This document shows positions 33,416 to 43,166 of a DNA stretch of 47,609 bases, in pieces. Source of the stretch: Desulfobulbaceae bacterium (GTDB lineage Bacteria > Desulfobacterota > Desulfobulbia > Desulfobulbales > Desulfocapsaceae); assembly GCA_020049575.1 (NCBI GenBank), contig JAIFKM010000008.1, positions 1 to 47,609 on the forward strand, given 5' to 3'. Below the pieces are notes generated by a model. It ran no database searches. It saw nothing but the letters and a program-made list of their open reading frames with translations, and was not told where the DNA came from. Position numbers and translations under genes: made by a program. Numbering within the stretch: position 1 is the stretch's first letter; every line of letters starts with the position of its first letter.

Positions 33416-34789
33416 GTGCCAAAAATTCCCGAAAAATCGACTAAAAGCCGCAAGACCGCCCGCTTTGCCGCCATCGAAACACTCTGCCGCCTGGAGCAGT
33501 CAAGGCTCTCGCTGAAACCTCTCATTGAAGGAATAGTTGAAGAATGCCGACTGGCGGCGGGGGACAGAGGGCTGGTCATGAATATGGTATACGGAGTTCT
33601 GCGACAGCGGCAGTATCTCCGTATCCTGATCGAAGTTCTCAGCCGCCACCCTCTGCACAAACTCGACCCGTTCGTCCTGAATGCCCTCGAAGTAGGTCTT
33701 TATCAGCTGTTCTTTCTCGACCGGATACCTGAATCGGCTGCCGTCAACGAGACTGTCAATGCTCTGAAGGCCTCTCGGACGCCTGCCCGCCTCCACGGGT
33801 TCGTCAACGGCATCCTCAGAGAGAGCATCCGCCGCAAATCAAGCCTGCCGGCAATCGGCAGAGATTTAACCGGTGCCGACTGCCTCAATCATCCTGCCTG
33901 GCTGATTGAACGCTGGCAACATCATTTCGGTGAAGAGGAGACCGCACGCGTCTGCGCCTGCAACAACCAGGAGGCTCTTCTTGTCCTGCGGGTAAATTCC
34001 ACAAGGATCACACGGGAGAAGTACCGTGATCTGCTGAATGACCTGGGCATCAGCAACAGAAATGGCGCCTTCGCCCCGAATGCCGTTGTCCTGCCGGAAT
34101 ACCAGGGGGCGATAGCCCTTCTTCCCGGTTATGCCGATGGACTTTTTCTGGTCCAGGACGAGGCTACCCAACTGGCTACCCTGCTTCTCAAACCTCTCAT
34201 TCCAGGCGGCTTCTATCTTGATGCCTGCGCCGGACTCGGCGGCAAAACCTGCCACCTGGCGGAGCAGGAAGTGGAATACGGTCTGCACATCACCGCCATT
34301 GAACCAGATCCCCACAGATTTAAGCGACTCGGCGAGAACCTTCAACGGCTCTACCCACAGACCTCATGCGTTAGTCGCATGACGACCCTGCAGGAATTTG
34401 CCGATTGCTGCAACGCGTCTTTTCACGGTATCCTCATCGACGCACCCTGCTCAGGTACCGGTGTCACTGGCCGCCACCCCGATATCCGCTGGAACAGAAG
34501 GCAAGAAGATCTCAGCCGCTATCAAGTCGGGCAACTTGAGTTGCTCGAAAAGGCGTCCGGTCTCGTCCTCCAAGAAGGTCTGCTGGTCTATGCCACATGT
34601 TCGCTGGAACCCGAGGAAAATAGCACGGTGATCGAACAATTCCTGGGGAAATTCCCTGAATTTCACCTTACGGATCCTTCTCCCTATTTGCCCGTAGAGG
34701 CTCGACGTTTTGTCGAAGAAAGCTATTTCTGTCCTCGCCCCGACGAATCCATCGACGGGTTTTTTGCCGCCCGCCTGCAAAGGCGATAA
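33416..34789 (+). CDS. rsmB: 16S rRNA (cytosine-967) methyltransferase RsmB
   Basis: A 457-residue enzyme that makes m5C967 in 16S rRNA. An N-terminal NusB-like RNA-binding domain (about 10-145) is followed by the RsmB/Sun methyltransferase domain with SAM motif DACAGLGGKTCHLAE. The two conserved cysteines are C345 in DAPCSGTGVTGRHPD and C395 in ATCSLEPEEN; the second is the nucleophile in this family. The start is a GTG at 33416 with no clear Shine-Dalgarno sequence, so it is uncertain by a few codons, though the N-terminal sequence MPKIPEKSTKSRKTARFAA fits. Length is normal. Confidence 0.92.
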   Translation: MPKIPEKSTKSRKTARFAAIETLCRLEQSRLSLKPLIEGIVEECRLAAGDRGLVMNMVYGVLRQRQYLRILIEVLSRHPLHKLDPFVLNALEVGLYQLFFLDRIPESAAVNETVNALKASRTPARLHGFVNGILRESIRRKSSLPAIGRDLTGADCLNHPAWLIERWQHHFGEEETARVCACNNQEALLVLRVNSTRITREKYRDLLNDLGISNRNGAFAPNAVVLPEYQGAIALLPGYADGLFLVQDEATQLATLLLKPLIPGGFYLDACAGLGGKTCHLAEQEVEYGLHITAIEPDPHRFKRLGENLQRLYPQTSCVSRMTTLQEFADCCNASFHGILIDAPCSGTGVTGRHPDIRWNRRQEDLSRYQVGQLELLEKASGLVLQEGLLVYATCSLEPEENSTVIEQFLGKFPEFHLTDPSPYLPVEARRFVEESYFCPRPDESIDGFFAARLQRR

Positions 34790-34893
34790 ATCATGCCGTG
34801 CTTTTCCTTTGCGCTCCTTACGACTCTGATGTACATTTTCCCCCATCCGGCACAACCGATCAACCTCAACTCCAACCTCAACGGATCCCCAAT

Positions 34894-35484
34894 ATGGCCG
34901 AAATCAAGAGTACCCTGGACATGGTTATGGAGCGCGCCGCTCGCATGGCCGCCGCATCCGACGATACACCCGATGACGACGATTTATTGAAGACCGGCAT
35001 GAGGCTTGCCGCTGAATTTCTCTCCGGCAGGACTTCGGACCTGGCCATTGTTCTCAAAGAACAGTCCCCTTCACAGCAGTCTGCCATCCGAAAAGGGATG
35101 CTCGAAACGCTCCTGCGGAATGTTACACTTCCCCGCGATGAAAGCCTAAAAACAACCGGTTCTCTCGCCCTTCGCGGCATTATAAGCCTTGGCGGTTCCT
35201 CGCCTTTAGCAGGCATCTGCACCGAGCTCCAGCAGATTCTTGAACAGTACAACAACCACAAGGAACAGACCATTCAGCAGCTGGATAACGCCATCAGGGC
35301 CCAGCTCGAGCAGCAAATGGCCAAAAGAGGCGGCCAGCCCAGCAAGACACCGATCAACCCGGCCATGCATCCCCAGTACAAAGAGGAGGTCGCCAGGATG
35401 CTCTCAGATCTCAACGGCCAATACAATCAGGCCCTTGATCAACGCAAGGACATGATCAGGCAATATATGGCCCAGCCTGCCTAG
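34894..35484 (+). CDS. Conserved protein of unknown function
   Basis: A 196-residue soluble protein beginning MAEIKSTLDMVMERAARMAA. I recall proteins with this N-terminus in Desulfobacterota but cannot name a function. It is strongly helical, with a central segment (RTSDLAIVLKEQSPSQQSAI) and a glutamine-rich C-terminal coil (about 110-195). There is no signal peptide or catalytic motif. The ORF track starts at 34798; the ATG at 34894 removes an N-terminal stretch of unlikely composition, but its ribosome site is weak. It lies between rsmB and an M24 peptidase gene on the same strand. Confidence 0.65.
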   Translation: MAEIKSTLDMVMERAARMAAASDDTPDDDDLLKTGMRLAAEFLSGRTSDLAIVLKEQSPSQQSAIRKGMLETLLRNVTLPRDESLKTTGSLALRGIISLGGSSPLAGICTELQQILEQYNNHKEQTIQQLDNAIRAQLEQQMAKRGGQPSKTPINPAMHPQYKEEVARMLSDLNGQYNQALDQRKDMIRQYMAQPA

Positions 35485-35531
35485 AGGGAGATTTTCTCCT
35501 CCACCCGCCACATTCATCATTTCTGATATTC

Positions 35532-36632
35532 ATGAACTATTCCAATCGAATCCAGAGACTTCAGGCTGTCTTGCGCCGGCGGAAAGTCGATGCCATGCTG
35601 ATCACGCAACCAGAGAATCGGCGTTATCTGAGCGGCTACACCGGAGTTGACCATGGCATCGGTGAGACCAGTGGTGTGTTGCTTATCCCGGCGAAAGGCA
35701 ATATTTTCCTCCTTACCGATTTTCGTTATAAAATCCAGGCCGAGCTGGATGTCAACTGGGCCAAGGTCATCCTTTATCCTCGTGGCCTGTTGAAACTGCT
35801 GCCCCAGCTTCTGGGGGATCTTGGCATCAAGGCCCTCGCCTTTGAAAGCCACTATACCTTGCATGCCACTGTCGAGAAAATGACCGGCGTTCTGGAGAAG
35901 GTCGGAGTCCGGCTCACCCCGCTCAAAGGGCTAGTTGAAGAAATGCGGCTCATCAAGGATGAAGAGGAAATCGCCTGCATCCGCCGTTCGGTAAAGCTCA
36001 ATGAGCAGGTCTTCGCCGCTGTTTACCCCTCGATATGTCCCGGTCAGACTGAAATAGATGTCGCCTTGTCAATCGAATCGGCAATGCGCCAGAACGGTGC
36101 CGAAGGTCCTAGTTTTTCCTCGATAATCGCCTCAGGTGATCGCAGCGCCCTGCCCCACGCCGTGCCCTCCGCCATGAAAGTCGAGAAGAACCGCCCCCTG
36201 ACCGTCGACATGGGACTTATCCTGGATGGCTACTGCTCGGACATGACACGCACCTTTGTCCCGGGCAAAGTCGATGACCGCTACCTGGAACTCCATCGTT
36301 TGGTTCGCAGAGCCCAACTTGCCGGCATGCAGGCCATCAGGGCAGGGGCGCGGGCCAGCGATGTGGACAAGGCTGCCAGGATGGTTATTGCAGCCGCCGG
36401 TTATGGCGAATTTTTCGGCCATGCCCTCGGTCACGGCGTAGGTCTAGCCGTACATGAAGACCCACGACTATCTTCCCAGAACCACAAACAGCTCAAAGCG
36501 GGCATGGTCGTAACTGTCGAACCTGGTATCTATATCCCCGGCTGGGGTGGAATCCGTCTTGAAAACATGGTTGTTGTCCAGGAAGACAACTGCGAAAACC
36601 TCAACTCCGACACTACCTGGCTGGATATATGA
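35532..36632 (+). CDS. M24 family aminopeptidase (Xaa-Pro type)
   Basis: A 366-residue metallopeptidase with the creatinase-like N-terminal domain (about 1-130) and the pita-bread M24 domain (about 140-366). The five metal ligands can be placed: two Asp in TVDMGLILDGYCSDMTRTF, His in GHALGHGVGLAVHED, Glu in TVEPGIYIPGWGG and Glu in RLENMVVV. It cleaves N-terminal residues before proline and is probably cytosolic. The ribosome site before the ATG is weak. The stop overlaps the PhoH start by four bases (ATGA), so the two genes are coupled. Confidence 0.9.
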   Translation: MNYSNRIQRLQAVLRRRKVDAMLITQPENRRYLSGYTGVDHGIGETSGVLLIPAKGNIFLLTDFRYKIQAELDVNWAKVILYPRGLLKLLPQLLGDLGIKALAFESHYTLHATVEKMTGVLEKVGVRLTPLKGLVEEMRLIKDEEEIACIRRSVKLNEQVFAAVYPSICPGQTEIDVALSIESAMRQNGAEGPSFSSIIASGDRSALPHAVPSAMKVEKNRPLTVDMGLILDGYCSDMTRTFVPGKVDDRYLELHRLVRRAQLAGMQAIRAGARASDVDKAARMVIAAAGYGEFFGHALGHGVGLAVHEDPRLSSQNHKQLKAGMVVTVEPGIYIPGWGGIRLENMVVVQEDNCENLNSDTTWLDI

Positions 36633-37942
36633 CCTCCCCCAAACACTTCGTCCTCGACACCAACGTCCTGCTGCACAATCCCGAGTCGATAACTTCCTTC
36701 GATGATAATATAATTGTCCTGCCGATGACCGTCATCGAGGAACTCGACAGTTTCAAACGCCACAACGACGAACTCGGCCGCAGCGCCCGTCAGGTTATCC
36801 GCAAACTCGACAGCCTGCGGGCCAATGGCTCTCTTAAGGACGGGGTAGCCATGGAAAATGGCGGAATCCTGAAAATTACCGTTGAATCCGAGAACATGCC
36901 GGGAACCTTTATGGACATGACGGTCCCTGATAATCGGATACTGGCTGTTGCCAAATCCCTGCTGAACCAGGGTGAACGGGTCATCTTTGTCTCCAAGGAT
37001 ATCAACTCCCGCCTCAAGGCCGACGCCCTTGGCATTGAGGTCATGGATTTTGAAAAACAAAAATGTGACGTTGATGCCCTGTATACCGGCTGGCGTGAAG
37101 TCCAGGTTTCTGCCGCCGTCATTGACGCCTTCCACAAAAACGAGACCCTCACCCTCAGTGCGTCTGATTTCTATACTAATGAATTCATTCTGCTGCGCGA
37201 TGAACAGAACCCCAAGCATACCGGTCTCGGGCGGGCCCTTTCAGAGCAGGTTGTGGCGCATTTGAATCCCGAATACGAGGACGCCTGGTCAATCCATTCA
37301 CGTTCTAAAGAACAGCGGATGGCATTTGAACTCCTCCTCAATCCTGACATTCATCTGGTCACCCTGATCGGCAGGGCGGGTACCGGCAAGACCATGCTGG
37401 CTCTGGCCGCCGGTCTTGAACTTGTGCTGCATCTCGAAATCTACGAAAAACTGCTGGTCTCACGCCCCATTATCCCGATGGGCAAGGACATTGGTTATCT
37501 TCCCGGTACAAAAGACGAAAAACTTAGTCTCTGGATGCAACCCATCTTTGACAATCTCACCTACCTTATGCGCATGAATCACAAAATCGACGAGGGTACG
37601 GTCCAGCAGAAGGTGGCCCAGTTGCTGAAAAACCAGCAGGTGGAACTCGAGGCACTCACCTATATCCGCGGCCGCTCAATCCCTAACCAGTTCATCATCA
37701 TCGACGAGGCTCAGAACCTCACGCCGCACGAGGTGAAAACCATTATTTCCCGAGCAGGCGAGAATACCAAGATGGTGCTGACCGGCGATCCGAACCAGAT
37801 CGACAATCCGTACCTCGATTCCTCCTCCAACGGCCTGTCCTATGCTGTGGAAAAGCTCAAAGGCCAGCCACTCTATGGGCATGTGACTCTGAGCAAGAGC
37901 GAGCGCAGCCCACTGTCGGCGATTGCCGCCGACTATCTCTAG
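36629..37942 (+). CDS. PIN-PhoH family ATPase/ribonuclease
   Basis: A 437-residue fusion of an N-terminal PIN nuclease domain (FVLDTNVLLHNPES, acidic residues at about 10 and 40) and a C-terminal PhoH P-loop ATPase. Walker A GRAGTGKTMLA is at about 248 and Walker B FIIIDEAQNL at about 354. This is the PhoH2/YlaK type, reported elsewhere to unwind and cut RNA, and in some bacteria paired with an antitoxin. Here the adjacent gene is an aminopeptidase with a four-base overlap, not an antitoxin, so a general RNA-processing role is more likely. Length and domains are normal. Confidence 0.9.
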   Translation: MTSPKHFVLDTNVLLHNPESITSFDDNIIVLPMTVIEELDSFKRHNDELGRSARQVIRKLDSLRANGSLKDGVAMENGGILKITVESENMPGTFMDMTVPDNRILAVAKSLLNQGERVIFVSKDINSRLKADALGIEVMDFEKQKCDVDALYTGWREVQVSAAVIDAFHKNETLTLSASDFYTNEFILLRDEQNPKHTGLGRALSEQVVAHLNPEYEDAWSIHSRSKEQRMAFELLLNPDIHLVTLIGRAGTGKTMLALAAGLELVLHLEIYEKLLVSRPIIPMGKDIGYLPGTKDEKLSLWMQPIFDNLTYLMRMNHKIDEGTVQQKVAQLLKNQQVELEALTYIRGRSIPNQFIIIDEAQNLTPHEVKTIISRAGENTKMVLTGDPNQIDNPYLDSSSNGLSYAVEKLKGQPLYGHVTLSKSERSPLSAIAADYL

Positions 37943-38002
37943 CAAAATTTACGTGAGTCATTTATCCTGTGCAACCTGAAAAATTCAGCCGCCAGGAAAC
38001 AG

Positions 38003-38040
38003 CCGGCGACACAGGATCATACAGCGGCCTGCGCCGCCGG
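38003..38040 (+). terminator. Possible terminator after the PhoH gene
   Basis: CCGGCG pairs with CGCCGG and the inner CAGG with CCTG, giving an interrupted stem about 60 bp after the PhoH stop. T-rich sequence lies 10-30 bp downstream but not directly at the stem. Termination is possible but weakly supported. Confidence 0.3.
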
Positions 38041-38077
38041 TAATCATTTTCCCTTAACTTTTTCTCTTTTTTGAACG

Positions 38078-38410
38078 ATGCGCCAGATTGTCATTGATGA
38101 GTTATCCCCGATGGAACGGGACAATATCGATTCCTACCTGAAACGAAATTTGAAACAGGGGCCGATGGTCGGTCTCTACTGGCTTTCACTCCCCTTCGAC
38201 AGCCTCTCTCCTACACAACAGGAACACCTGAACTGCGCCCCCTACCATATGGGCATCGAGGTCGAAAGAAACCTGGTGCGCTTTGAGTTGCTTGTCCGCA
38301 GCCAGACCAATCTGCACTGTGCCTGTATAGCCTACGCGACAGCCGCCCAGAGACAGTTAGTCTTCGAATTCATTGACAAAATGATCGAAGAAGAACACAT
38401 CCGGGCCTGA
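38078..38410 (+). CDS. Small conserved hypothetical protein
   Basis: A 110-residue protein beginning MRQIVIDELSPMERDNIDSY. It has an acidic helical N-terminus, a hydrophobic stretch (MVGLYWLSLPFDSLS) and three cysteines, C56 in LNCAPYH and C89/C91 in LHCACIAY. No membrane helix, signal peptide or catalytic motif is obvious. The ribosome site is not clear. It stands alone between phoH and aconitase on the same strand. I do not recognise a named family. Base composition is like its neighbours, which favours a real gene. Confidence 0.6.
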   Translation: MRQIVIDELSPMERDNIDSYLKRNLKQGPMVGLYWLSLPFDSLSPTQQEHLNCAPYHMGIEVERNLVRFELLVRSQTNLHCACIAYATAAQRQLVFEFIDKMIEEEHIRA

Positions 38411-38492
38411 TCAGCTCTCCTTCCTTTCGTGTTCCGTATTATCCAAGCCGACAGCTTCACTGCTGAGCAGCGATCTTTTTTCAGGAGCCTTT

Positions 38493-40766
38493 ATGAACAC
38501 CTCGGTTGATTCAACAGCCAGTTTTATCGAAACAATATACCGGAAGATGGATTCCTCGATAGCCCTCGTCAGGAAGAGGCTGGGGAGGTCGCTGACCTAT
38601 GCCGAAAAAATCCTCTATGGCCATCTCGCCAACCCCTCTGAAGGTGATCTCACCGCCGGTGTTTCCTATATTAAGACACTGCCCGACCGGGTGGCGCTCC
38701 AGGACGCAACCGCCCAGATGGCTATCCTCCAGTTCATGCTGGCCGGAAAAAACCAGGCGGCAGTGCCGGTGACGATCCATTGCGATCACCTGATCAGGGC
38801 TCAGAAGGGTGCCCGGACGGATCTGGCGATCGCCTGCTCGGAGAACAAGGAGGTCTACGATTTTCTCGCTTCCGCATCCCAACGTTACGGCTTTGGTTGC
38901 TGGCTGCCCGGGGCCGGAATCATCCATCAGGTAGTCCTTGAACGCTATGCCTTTCCGGGGTTGATGATGCTCGGCACCGATTCGCATACCCCCAATGCCG
39001 GAGGGCTCGGCGTCTTCGCGTCTGGCGTCGGCGGGGCAGATGCCGTCGATGTGATGGTCGGCATGCCCTGGGAGGTCCTCCATCCCCGGATTGTCGGGGT
39101 GCATCTCAAAGGCCAGCTGCAGGGCTGGACCGCCCCGAAAGACATTATTCTCAGACTGCTCGCCCAGCTCACCTGCTCGGGCGGCACCAACAGGGTCTTC
39201 GAATACTTCGGTGAGGGACTCGAGAGTATTTCCGCAACAGGCAAAAGCACCATCTGCAATATGGGTGCAGAATTGGGAGCAACCACGTCTCTCTTCCCTT
39301 TCGACCAGAGCATGAAGATCTATCTTGAGGCCTGCGGGCGTCCAGAGGCTGCTGATCTGGCAGAGAAATATGCCCATCTCCTGGCAGCCGATGCCGATGT
39401 CCTGGCCGACCCGAAGAGCTATTTTGCAGAGGTTATCGAAATTGATCTCGATCTTCTCGAACCTCATATCGTCGGCCCGCACTCGCCCGACCGGGCCACG
39501 ACCGTCACGAACATGGCTGGTCATATCGAGGCCGGCGACTATCCACCTGAGGTTTCCGCCGTGCTCATTGGTTCATGCACCAATTCCTCCTATGAAGATA
39601 TGGGAAAAATCGCGGCAATGGCGGAACAGATCGCTGAAAAGGGCCTCAAACTCAGAACACCCCTCTTGATCACCCCCGGGTCGGAACAGGTCAGGGCAAC
39701 GATTGAACGCGACGGCCAGTTGAAAAAACTGGAGGCAGTTGGGGCCACGGTTCTGGCCAATGCCTGCGGCCCCTGCATCGGCCAGTGGAAACGGGAAGAC
39801 ACCGAGAAAGGAGAAAAAAACTCCATCATTACCTCATATAACAGAAACTTCCCCAAACGCAATGACGGCAGTCCCGAGACCTGCTGCTTCATCGCCAGTC
39901 CCGAAACGTGTATGGCCTACGCCATTCTTGGAACTTTCAGGGAAAATCCTTACACCGCCGAACTGCAGGCGGCCGATGGTTCATCATTCCATCTCATCCC
40001 CCCCCGCAGGGTCAAAGAGGTGCCTGAAGAAGGCTTTGTCAGAGAGGAGAGCGGCTTTCTTGCGCCTCCTCCTGTAGGTTCGAAACATCTCGAGGTCAAG
40101 GTCAGCCCTGACTCGGAAAGACTGGCCCTGCTCACACCCTTTCCGGCATGGGACGTTGAGGATTTTATAGGACTGCGTCTGCTATTGAAGGCAAAGGGCA
40201 AATGCACGACCGACCATATCTCGCCGGCAGGCCCATGGCTCAGGTTCCGCGGTCATATCGACAATATCTCCAACAATATGTTCAGTGGCGCGGTAAACGC
40301 CTTCAGCGGCGAGGCAGGCAAGGCTGTCAACGCGCTGGATGGGTCCATTCTGGCCTATCACGAAATCGCCCGGGCCTACATGTCGGCCGGAGAAAATTGG
40401 ATTGTAGTCGGAGACACTAACTATGGGGAAGGCTCATCCCGGGAGCACGCGGCCATGAGCCCGCGGCATATGGGAGGACGGGCGGTCATCACCCGCTCTT
40501 TTGCCCGCATCCATGAGACTAATCTGAAGAAACAGGGCGTTCTGCCGCTGACCTTTGCCAACACAGAAGACTACGACCGAGTGCAGGACGGTGACCGCAT
40601 CGACTTGCTGGGCATCAAAGAGCTGGAACCCGGCAGCACTGTCCGGGCTGTCTTGCATCATCAGGATGGTTCACACATAGATATACTGTTGAAGCACTCG
40701 CTTAACGCCGAGCAGATCGACTGGTTCAAAGCAGGCTCAGCCCTGAACTTCCTGCGCCAGAAGTAA
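38493..40766 (+). CDS. Aconitate hydratase (mitochondrial/AcnA-like type)
   Basis: A 757-residue aconitase that interconverts citrate and isocitrate using a [4Fe-4S] cluster. Cluster ligands are C362 (GSCTNSSYEDM), C425 and C428 (ANACGPCIGQW). Other landmarks are GTDSHTPNAGGLGVFASGVG and the swivel-domain motif GEGSSREHAA. Length and motifs resemble mitochondrial-type aconitases rather than E. coli AcnB. AGGAG lies before the ATG. In anaerobes it serves the oxidative or reductive citric-acid pathway or glutamate synthesis. A hairpin follows, facing the convergent chemoreceptor gene. Confidence 0.95.
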   Translation: MNTSVDSTASFIETIYRKMDSSIALVRKRLGRSLTYAEKILYGHLANPSEGDLTAGVSYIKTLPDRVALQDATAQMAILQFMLAGKNQAAVPVTIHCDHLIRAQKGARTDLAIACSENKEVYDFLASASQRYGFGCWLPGAGIIHQVVLERYAFPGLMMLGTDSHTPNAGGLGVFASGVGGADAVDVMVGMPWEVLHPRIVGVHLKGQLQGWTAPKDIILRLLAQLTCSGGTNRVFEYFGEGLESISATGKSTICNMGAELGATTSLFPFDQSMKIYLEACGRPEAADLAEKYAHLLAADADVLADPKSYFAEVIEIDLDLLEPHIVGPHSPDRATTVTNMAGHIEAGDYPPEVSAVLIGSCTNSSYEDMGKIAAMAEQIAEKGLKLRTPLLITPGSEQVRATIERDGQLKKLEAVGATVLANACGPCIGQWKREDTEKGEKNSIITSYNRNFPKRNDGSPETCCFIASPETCMAYAILGTFRENPYTAELQAADGSSFHLIPPRRVKEVPEEGFVREESGFLAPPPVGSKHLEVKVSPDSERLALLTPFPAWDVEDFIGLRLLLKAKGKCTTDHISPAGPWLRFRGHIDNISNNMFSGAVNAFSGEAGKAVNALDGSILAYHEIARAYMSAGENWIVVGDTNYGEGSSREHAAMSPRHMGGRAVITRSFARIHETNLKKQGVLPLTFANTEDYDRVQDGDRIDLLGIKELEPGSTVRAVLHHQDGSHIDILLKHSLNAEQIDWFKAGSALNFLRQK

Positions 40767-40777
40767 TGCAGACCCTG

Positions 40778-40810
40778 CAGCACCCCGACTCTGATTGAAC
40801 CGGGGTGCTG
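40778..40810. terminator. Terminator between aconitase and the chemoreceptor gene
   Basis: CAGCACCCCG and CGGGGTGCTG form a perfect 10-bp stem with a 13-nt loop between two convergent genes. The plus-strand tail CTCCTCGTTT is only moderately U-rich. Position and stem strength support a shared terminator. Confidence 0.65.
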
Positions 40811-40818
40811 CTCCTCGT

Positions 40819-43020
40819 TTACACCTTGAAGCTGCCAACCAGGCGGCTTAGCTCACTCGCCATATTCTGCAGATCCTGGGCGCTGGTCTTGACCTTGGCG
40901 CTGCTGCCGGAAATAGTCTCCGCGGCGGTATTCACCATGGCAATGTCCATGGCCATGTCGGTGGCCACCCGCGAACTCTGACCGACGTTCTCATTGACCT
41001 CCTGAATGCCGACTGAGGCCTGAGCGATGTTCTCGGCTATCTCCTGGGTGGACGTGGACTGCGCCTCGACATCCGCAGAGATGCTGGCGACGATATCGTT
41101 GACTCGAGAGATGACATCAGCTATCTGATCAATCTCCCGCACCGTCTCTGAAGTAGTACTCTGAATCTCCTCAATCTGCCTCTTGATATCGAGGGTGGCT
41201 GTCGCCGTTTGACGAGCCAGATCCTTGATTTCATTAGCGACAACCGCAAATCCCTTGCCGGCATCGCCCGCCCGTGCGGCCTCGATAGTCGCATTCAGGG
41301 CGAGGAGATTCGTTTGTTCCGAGATCTCGGTAATGGTCTCAGTCACCCTACCGATGGAGATGGCCGCCTGTCCAAGAATAGCCATTTTGCCGGCGGTCCC
41401 CGCGGTCTGCTCCACGGCCTTGCCGGAGATCGTCGTTGCACTCTCGACATTTCGGACGATATTGCCAAAGGTTACGGCCATCTGCTCCGCGGCATTGGAA
41501 ACCATGGAGGCGTTTGTCGATGATTGCTCCATGGCCGCTGCCACAGCATTCAGATTCGAACTCATCTCCTCGGCCGCTGTGGCCACACTACTGGCCCGAC
41601 TAGAGGTGTCATCGGATTTCTCCGCCATCTCATTGGCAATATCCATGAGGTCTTGCGAGGATTTTTCCACGGCCACTGTATTGCCGGAAACTTTGGTAAT
41701 GATACCCTGCAGTTTTTCGACAAAGACATTGAACCACCGAGCCATCTCACCGATTTCGTCACTGCTCGTGCTCTCAAGCCGCATCGTCAGATCGCCTTCA
41801 CCCTCGGCTATATCCCGCAGCCTGTTGACAGCATCCTGCACCGGACGGGCAATTCCCCTGGCCACGAAAAACCAGATACTGGAAGAAACGACAATCGACA
41901 GCAGGACGAGGCCGACCATCCAGATCAGGCCATCCCGGGCTTTCTCCTCAATGAGTTGGGCTGAGCCGAGGATCTCATCCTGGAATGTACTGGCGACAAT
42001 AACCCAGTCCCATTTCTTGAAATAGGTGAATTTGAACAATTTTATCCGGCTTTCCTCAGTGCTGCTCTCGTTCCAGGAGGTCTGCAGTTCACCCACCTCT
42101 CCCGGCCCCAGAGCAAGTGCGGCTTTAATTATTTCCTGCACATAGGCCAAGCCATTGGCATCTTTGAGGTCCAGGACAACCTTGCCGTCCTGCCCGCCTC
42201 CTTTGGAAATGACGTAGGCCCCCTTGCTGTCAAGGACCTCGACGTTACCAGTCTGACCGACCACCATCTCCATGATCGCTTTGCGCAGGGAGACTGTGCT
42301 TTCCTGGGGCACTCCGACATAGAGCATGCCGATGATCTGTTGGCCGGCATCAAGAATTGGCTTATAGGCTGTGATATACCAGGCATTCACGACAAAGGCC
42401 CGACCGACAAACGTCTCGCCTTTCATTACCGTCTGGATCACCGGATTTGCTGACCCGTCGGCGTTGGTGCTCGGGATGTAGGTGCCGATAGCCCGCTGAC
42501 CGTCCGCCAGCATGACATTCGTCGCCACCCGCAGCATGTCTCCTGCGGGATTTATCTTCTGGAAAATGGTGCAGGTAGTCTGCACCAGATCTCTGACCTC
42601 ATCAACCACCGGGACAATTGTCTCTTTCCCTTTGATCTGACCCAGCCACTCTGTCCCCACCTGCATTTTTGGCAAGGAGACAACGGTCTTTTCCTTGCTC
42701 AACTGATTGACAGCATCCCAACTGACCACTTCCGATCCAAGATTGAGACCGCCATTTTTCTGTGCTAGATCTTCGGCCACATTGAGCGATGAGGCAATCT
42801 CCTTTTCGATAAGCTCCTGCTGGGTGATTGCCAGGGTATACACCCCCTGCACGAGATGACTGAAATCGGCATTGGCGAGCTTCATGCTCTCCGTTCTTGC
42901 TGTTGCGGTGCTCTGATTGTTCTGGACAATTACGACACACAAGGCGAAAAGCAGCGGAACTGCCGTCAGGATTATCCCGAGAAACAACAAGCGTTTTTGT
43001 AACCTTAATCTTTTCAGCAT
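40819..43020 (-). CDS. Methyl-accepting chemotaxis protein with Cache sensor
   Basis: A 733-residue transmembrane chemoreceptor. A first membrane helix (about 10-32) is followed by a large periplasmic Cache domain (about 35-370, with [20 protein letters not shown]), a second membrane helix (about 375-400), a HAMP domain and a cytoplasmic signalling domain. The CheA/CheW-binding tip [30 protein letters not shown] is fully conserved. It probably senses a small organic acid or amino acid, but the ligand is not predictable. AAAGG precedes the ATG. It is not next to other chemotaxis genes, so it is an orphan receptor. Confidence 0.92.
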   Translation of the reverse strand: MLKRLRLQKRLLFLGIILTAVPLLFALCVVIVQNNQSTATARTESMKLANADFSHLVQGVYTLAITQQELIEKEIASSLNVAEDLAQKNGGLNLGSEVVSWDAVNQLSKEKTVVSLPKMQVGTEWLGQIKGKETIVPVVDEVRDLVQTTCTIFQKINPAGDMLRVATNVMLADGQRAIGTYIPSTNADGSANPVIQTVMKGETFVGRAFVVNAWYITAYKPILDAGQQIIGMLYVGVPQESTVSLRKAIMEMVVGQTGNVEVLDSKGAYVISKGGGQDGKVVLDLKDANGLAYVQEIIKAALALGPGEVGELQTSWNESSTEESRIKLFKFTYFKKWDWVIVASTFQDEILGSAQLIEEKARDGLIWMVGLVLLSIVVSSSIWFFVARGIARPVQDAVNRLRDIAEGEGDLTMRLESTSSDEIGEMARWFNVFVEKLQGIITKVSGNTVAVEKSSQDLMDIANEMAEKSDDTSSRASSVATAAEEMSSNLNAVAAAMEQSSTNASMVSNAAEQMAVTFGNIVRNVESATTISGKAVEQTAGTAGKMAILGQAAISIGRVTETITEISEQTNLLALNATIEAARAGDAGKGFAVVANEIKDLARQTATATLDIKRQIEEIQSTTSETVREIDQIADVISRVNDIVASISADVEAQSTSTQEIAENIAQASVGIQEVNENVGQSSRVATDMAMDIAMVNTAAETISGSSAKVKTSAQDLQNMASELSRLVGSFKV

Positions 43021-43166
43021 CGAACCTTTCCTCCCAAGTGTTAAACATTGTGAAAAAACCAGTGTCGTATATGATAAGGGAAGAAGAAGCCCGAGTCAAG
43101 GAAACGCCATTAATTTCCTCTGCAATATTCAACTCTTTTATACAGATAGGAAGCTCTTTTAGCATT

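Noticed and set aside
33016-33444. 142-codon plus-strand ORF upstream of rsmB
   Set aside because: It has no ribosome site or domain, and it runs over the rsmB start in another frame.
36629-37942. PIN-PhoH as a toxin-antitoxin pair
   Set aside because: The upstream overlapping gene is an M24 aminopeptidase, not an antitoxin.
38511-39524. 337-codon minus-strand ORF inside aconitase
   Set aside because: It is antisense to a fully conserved aconitase and has no recognisable motif.
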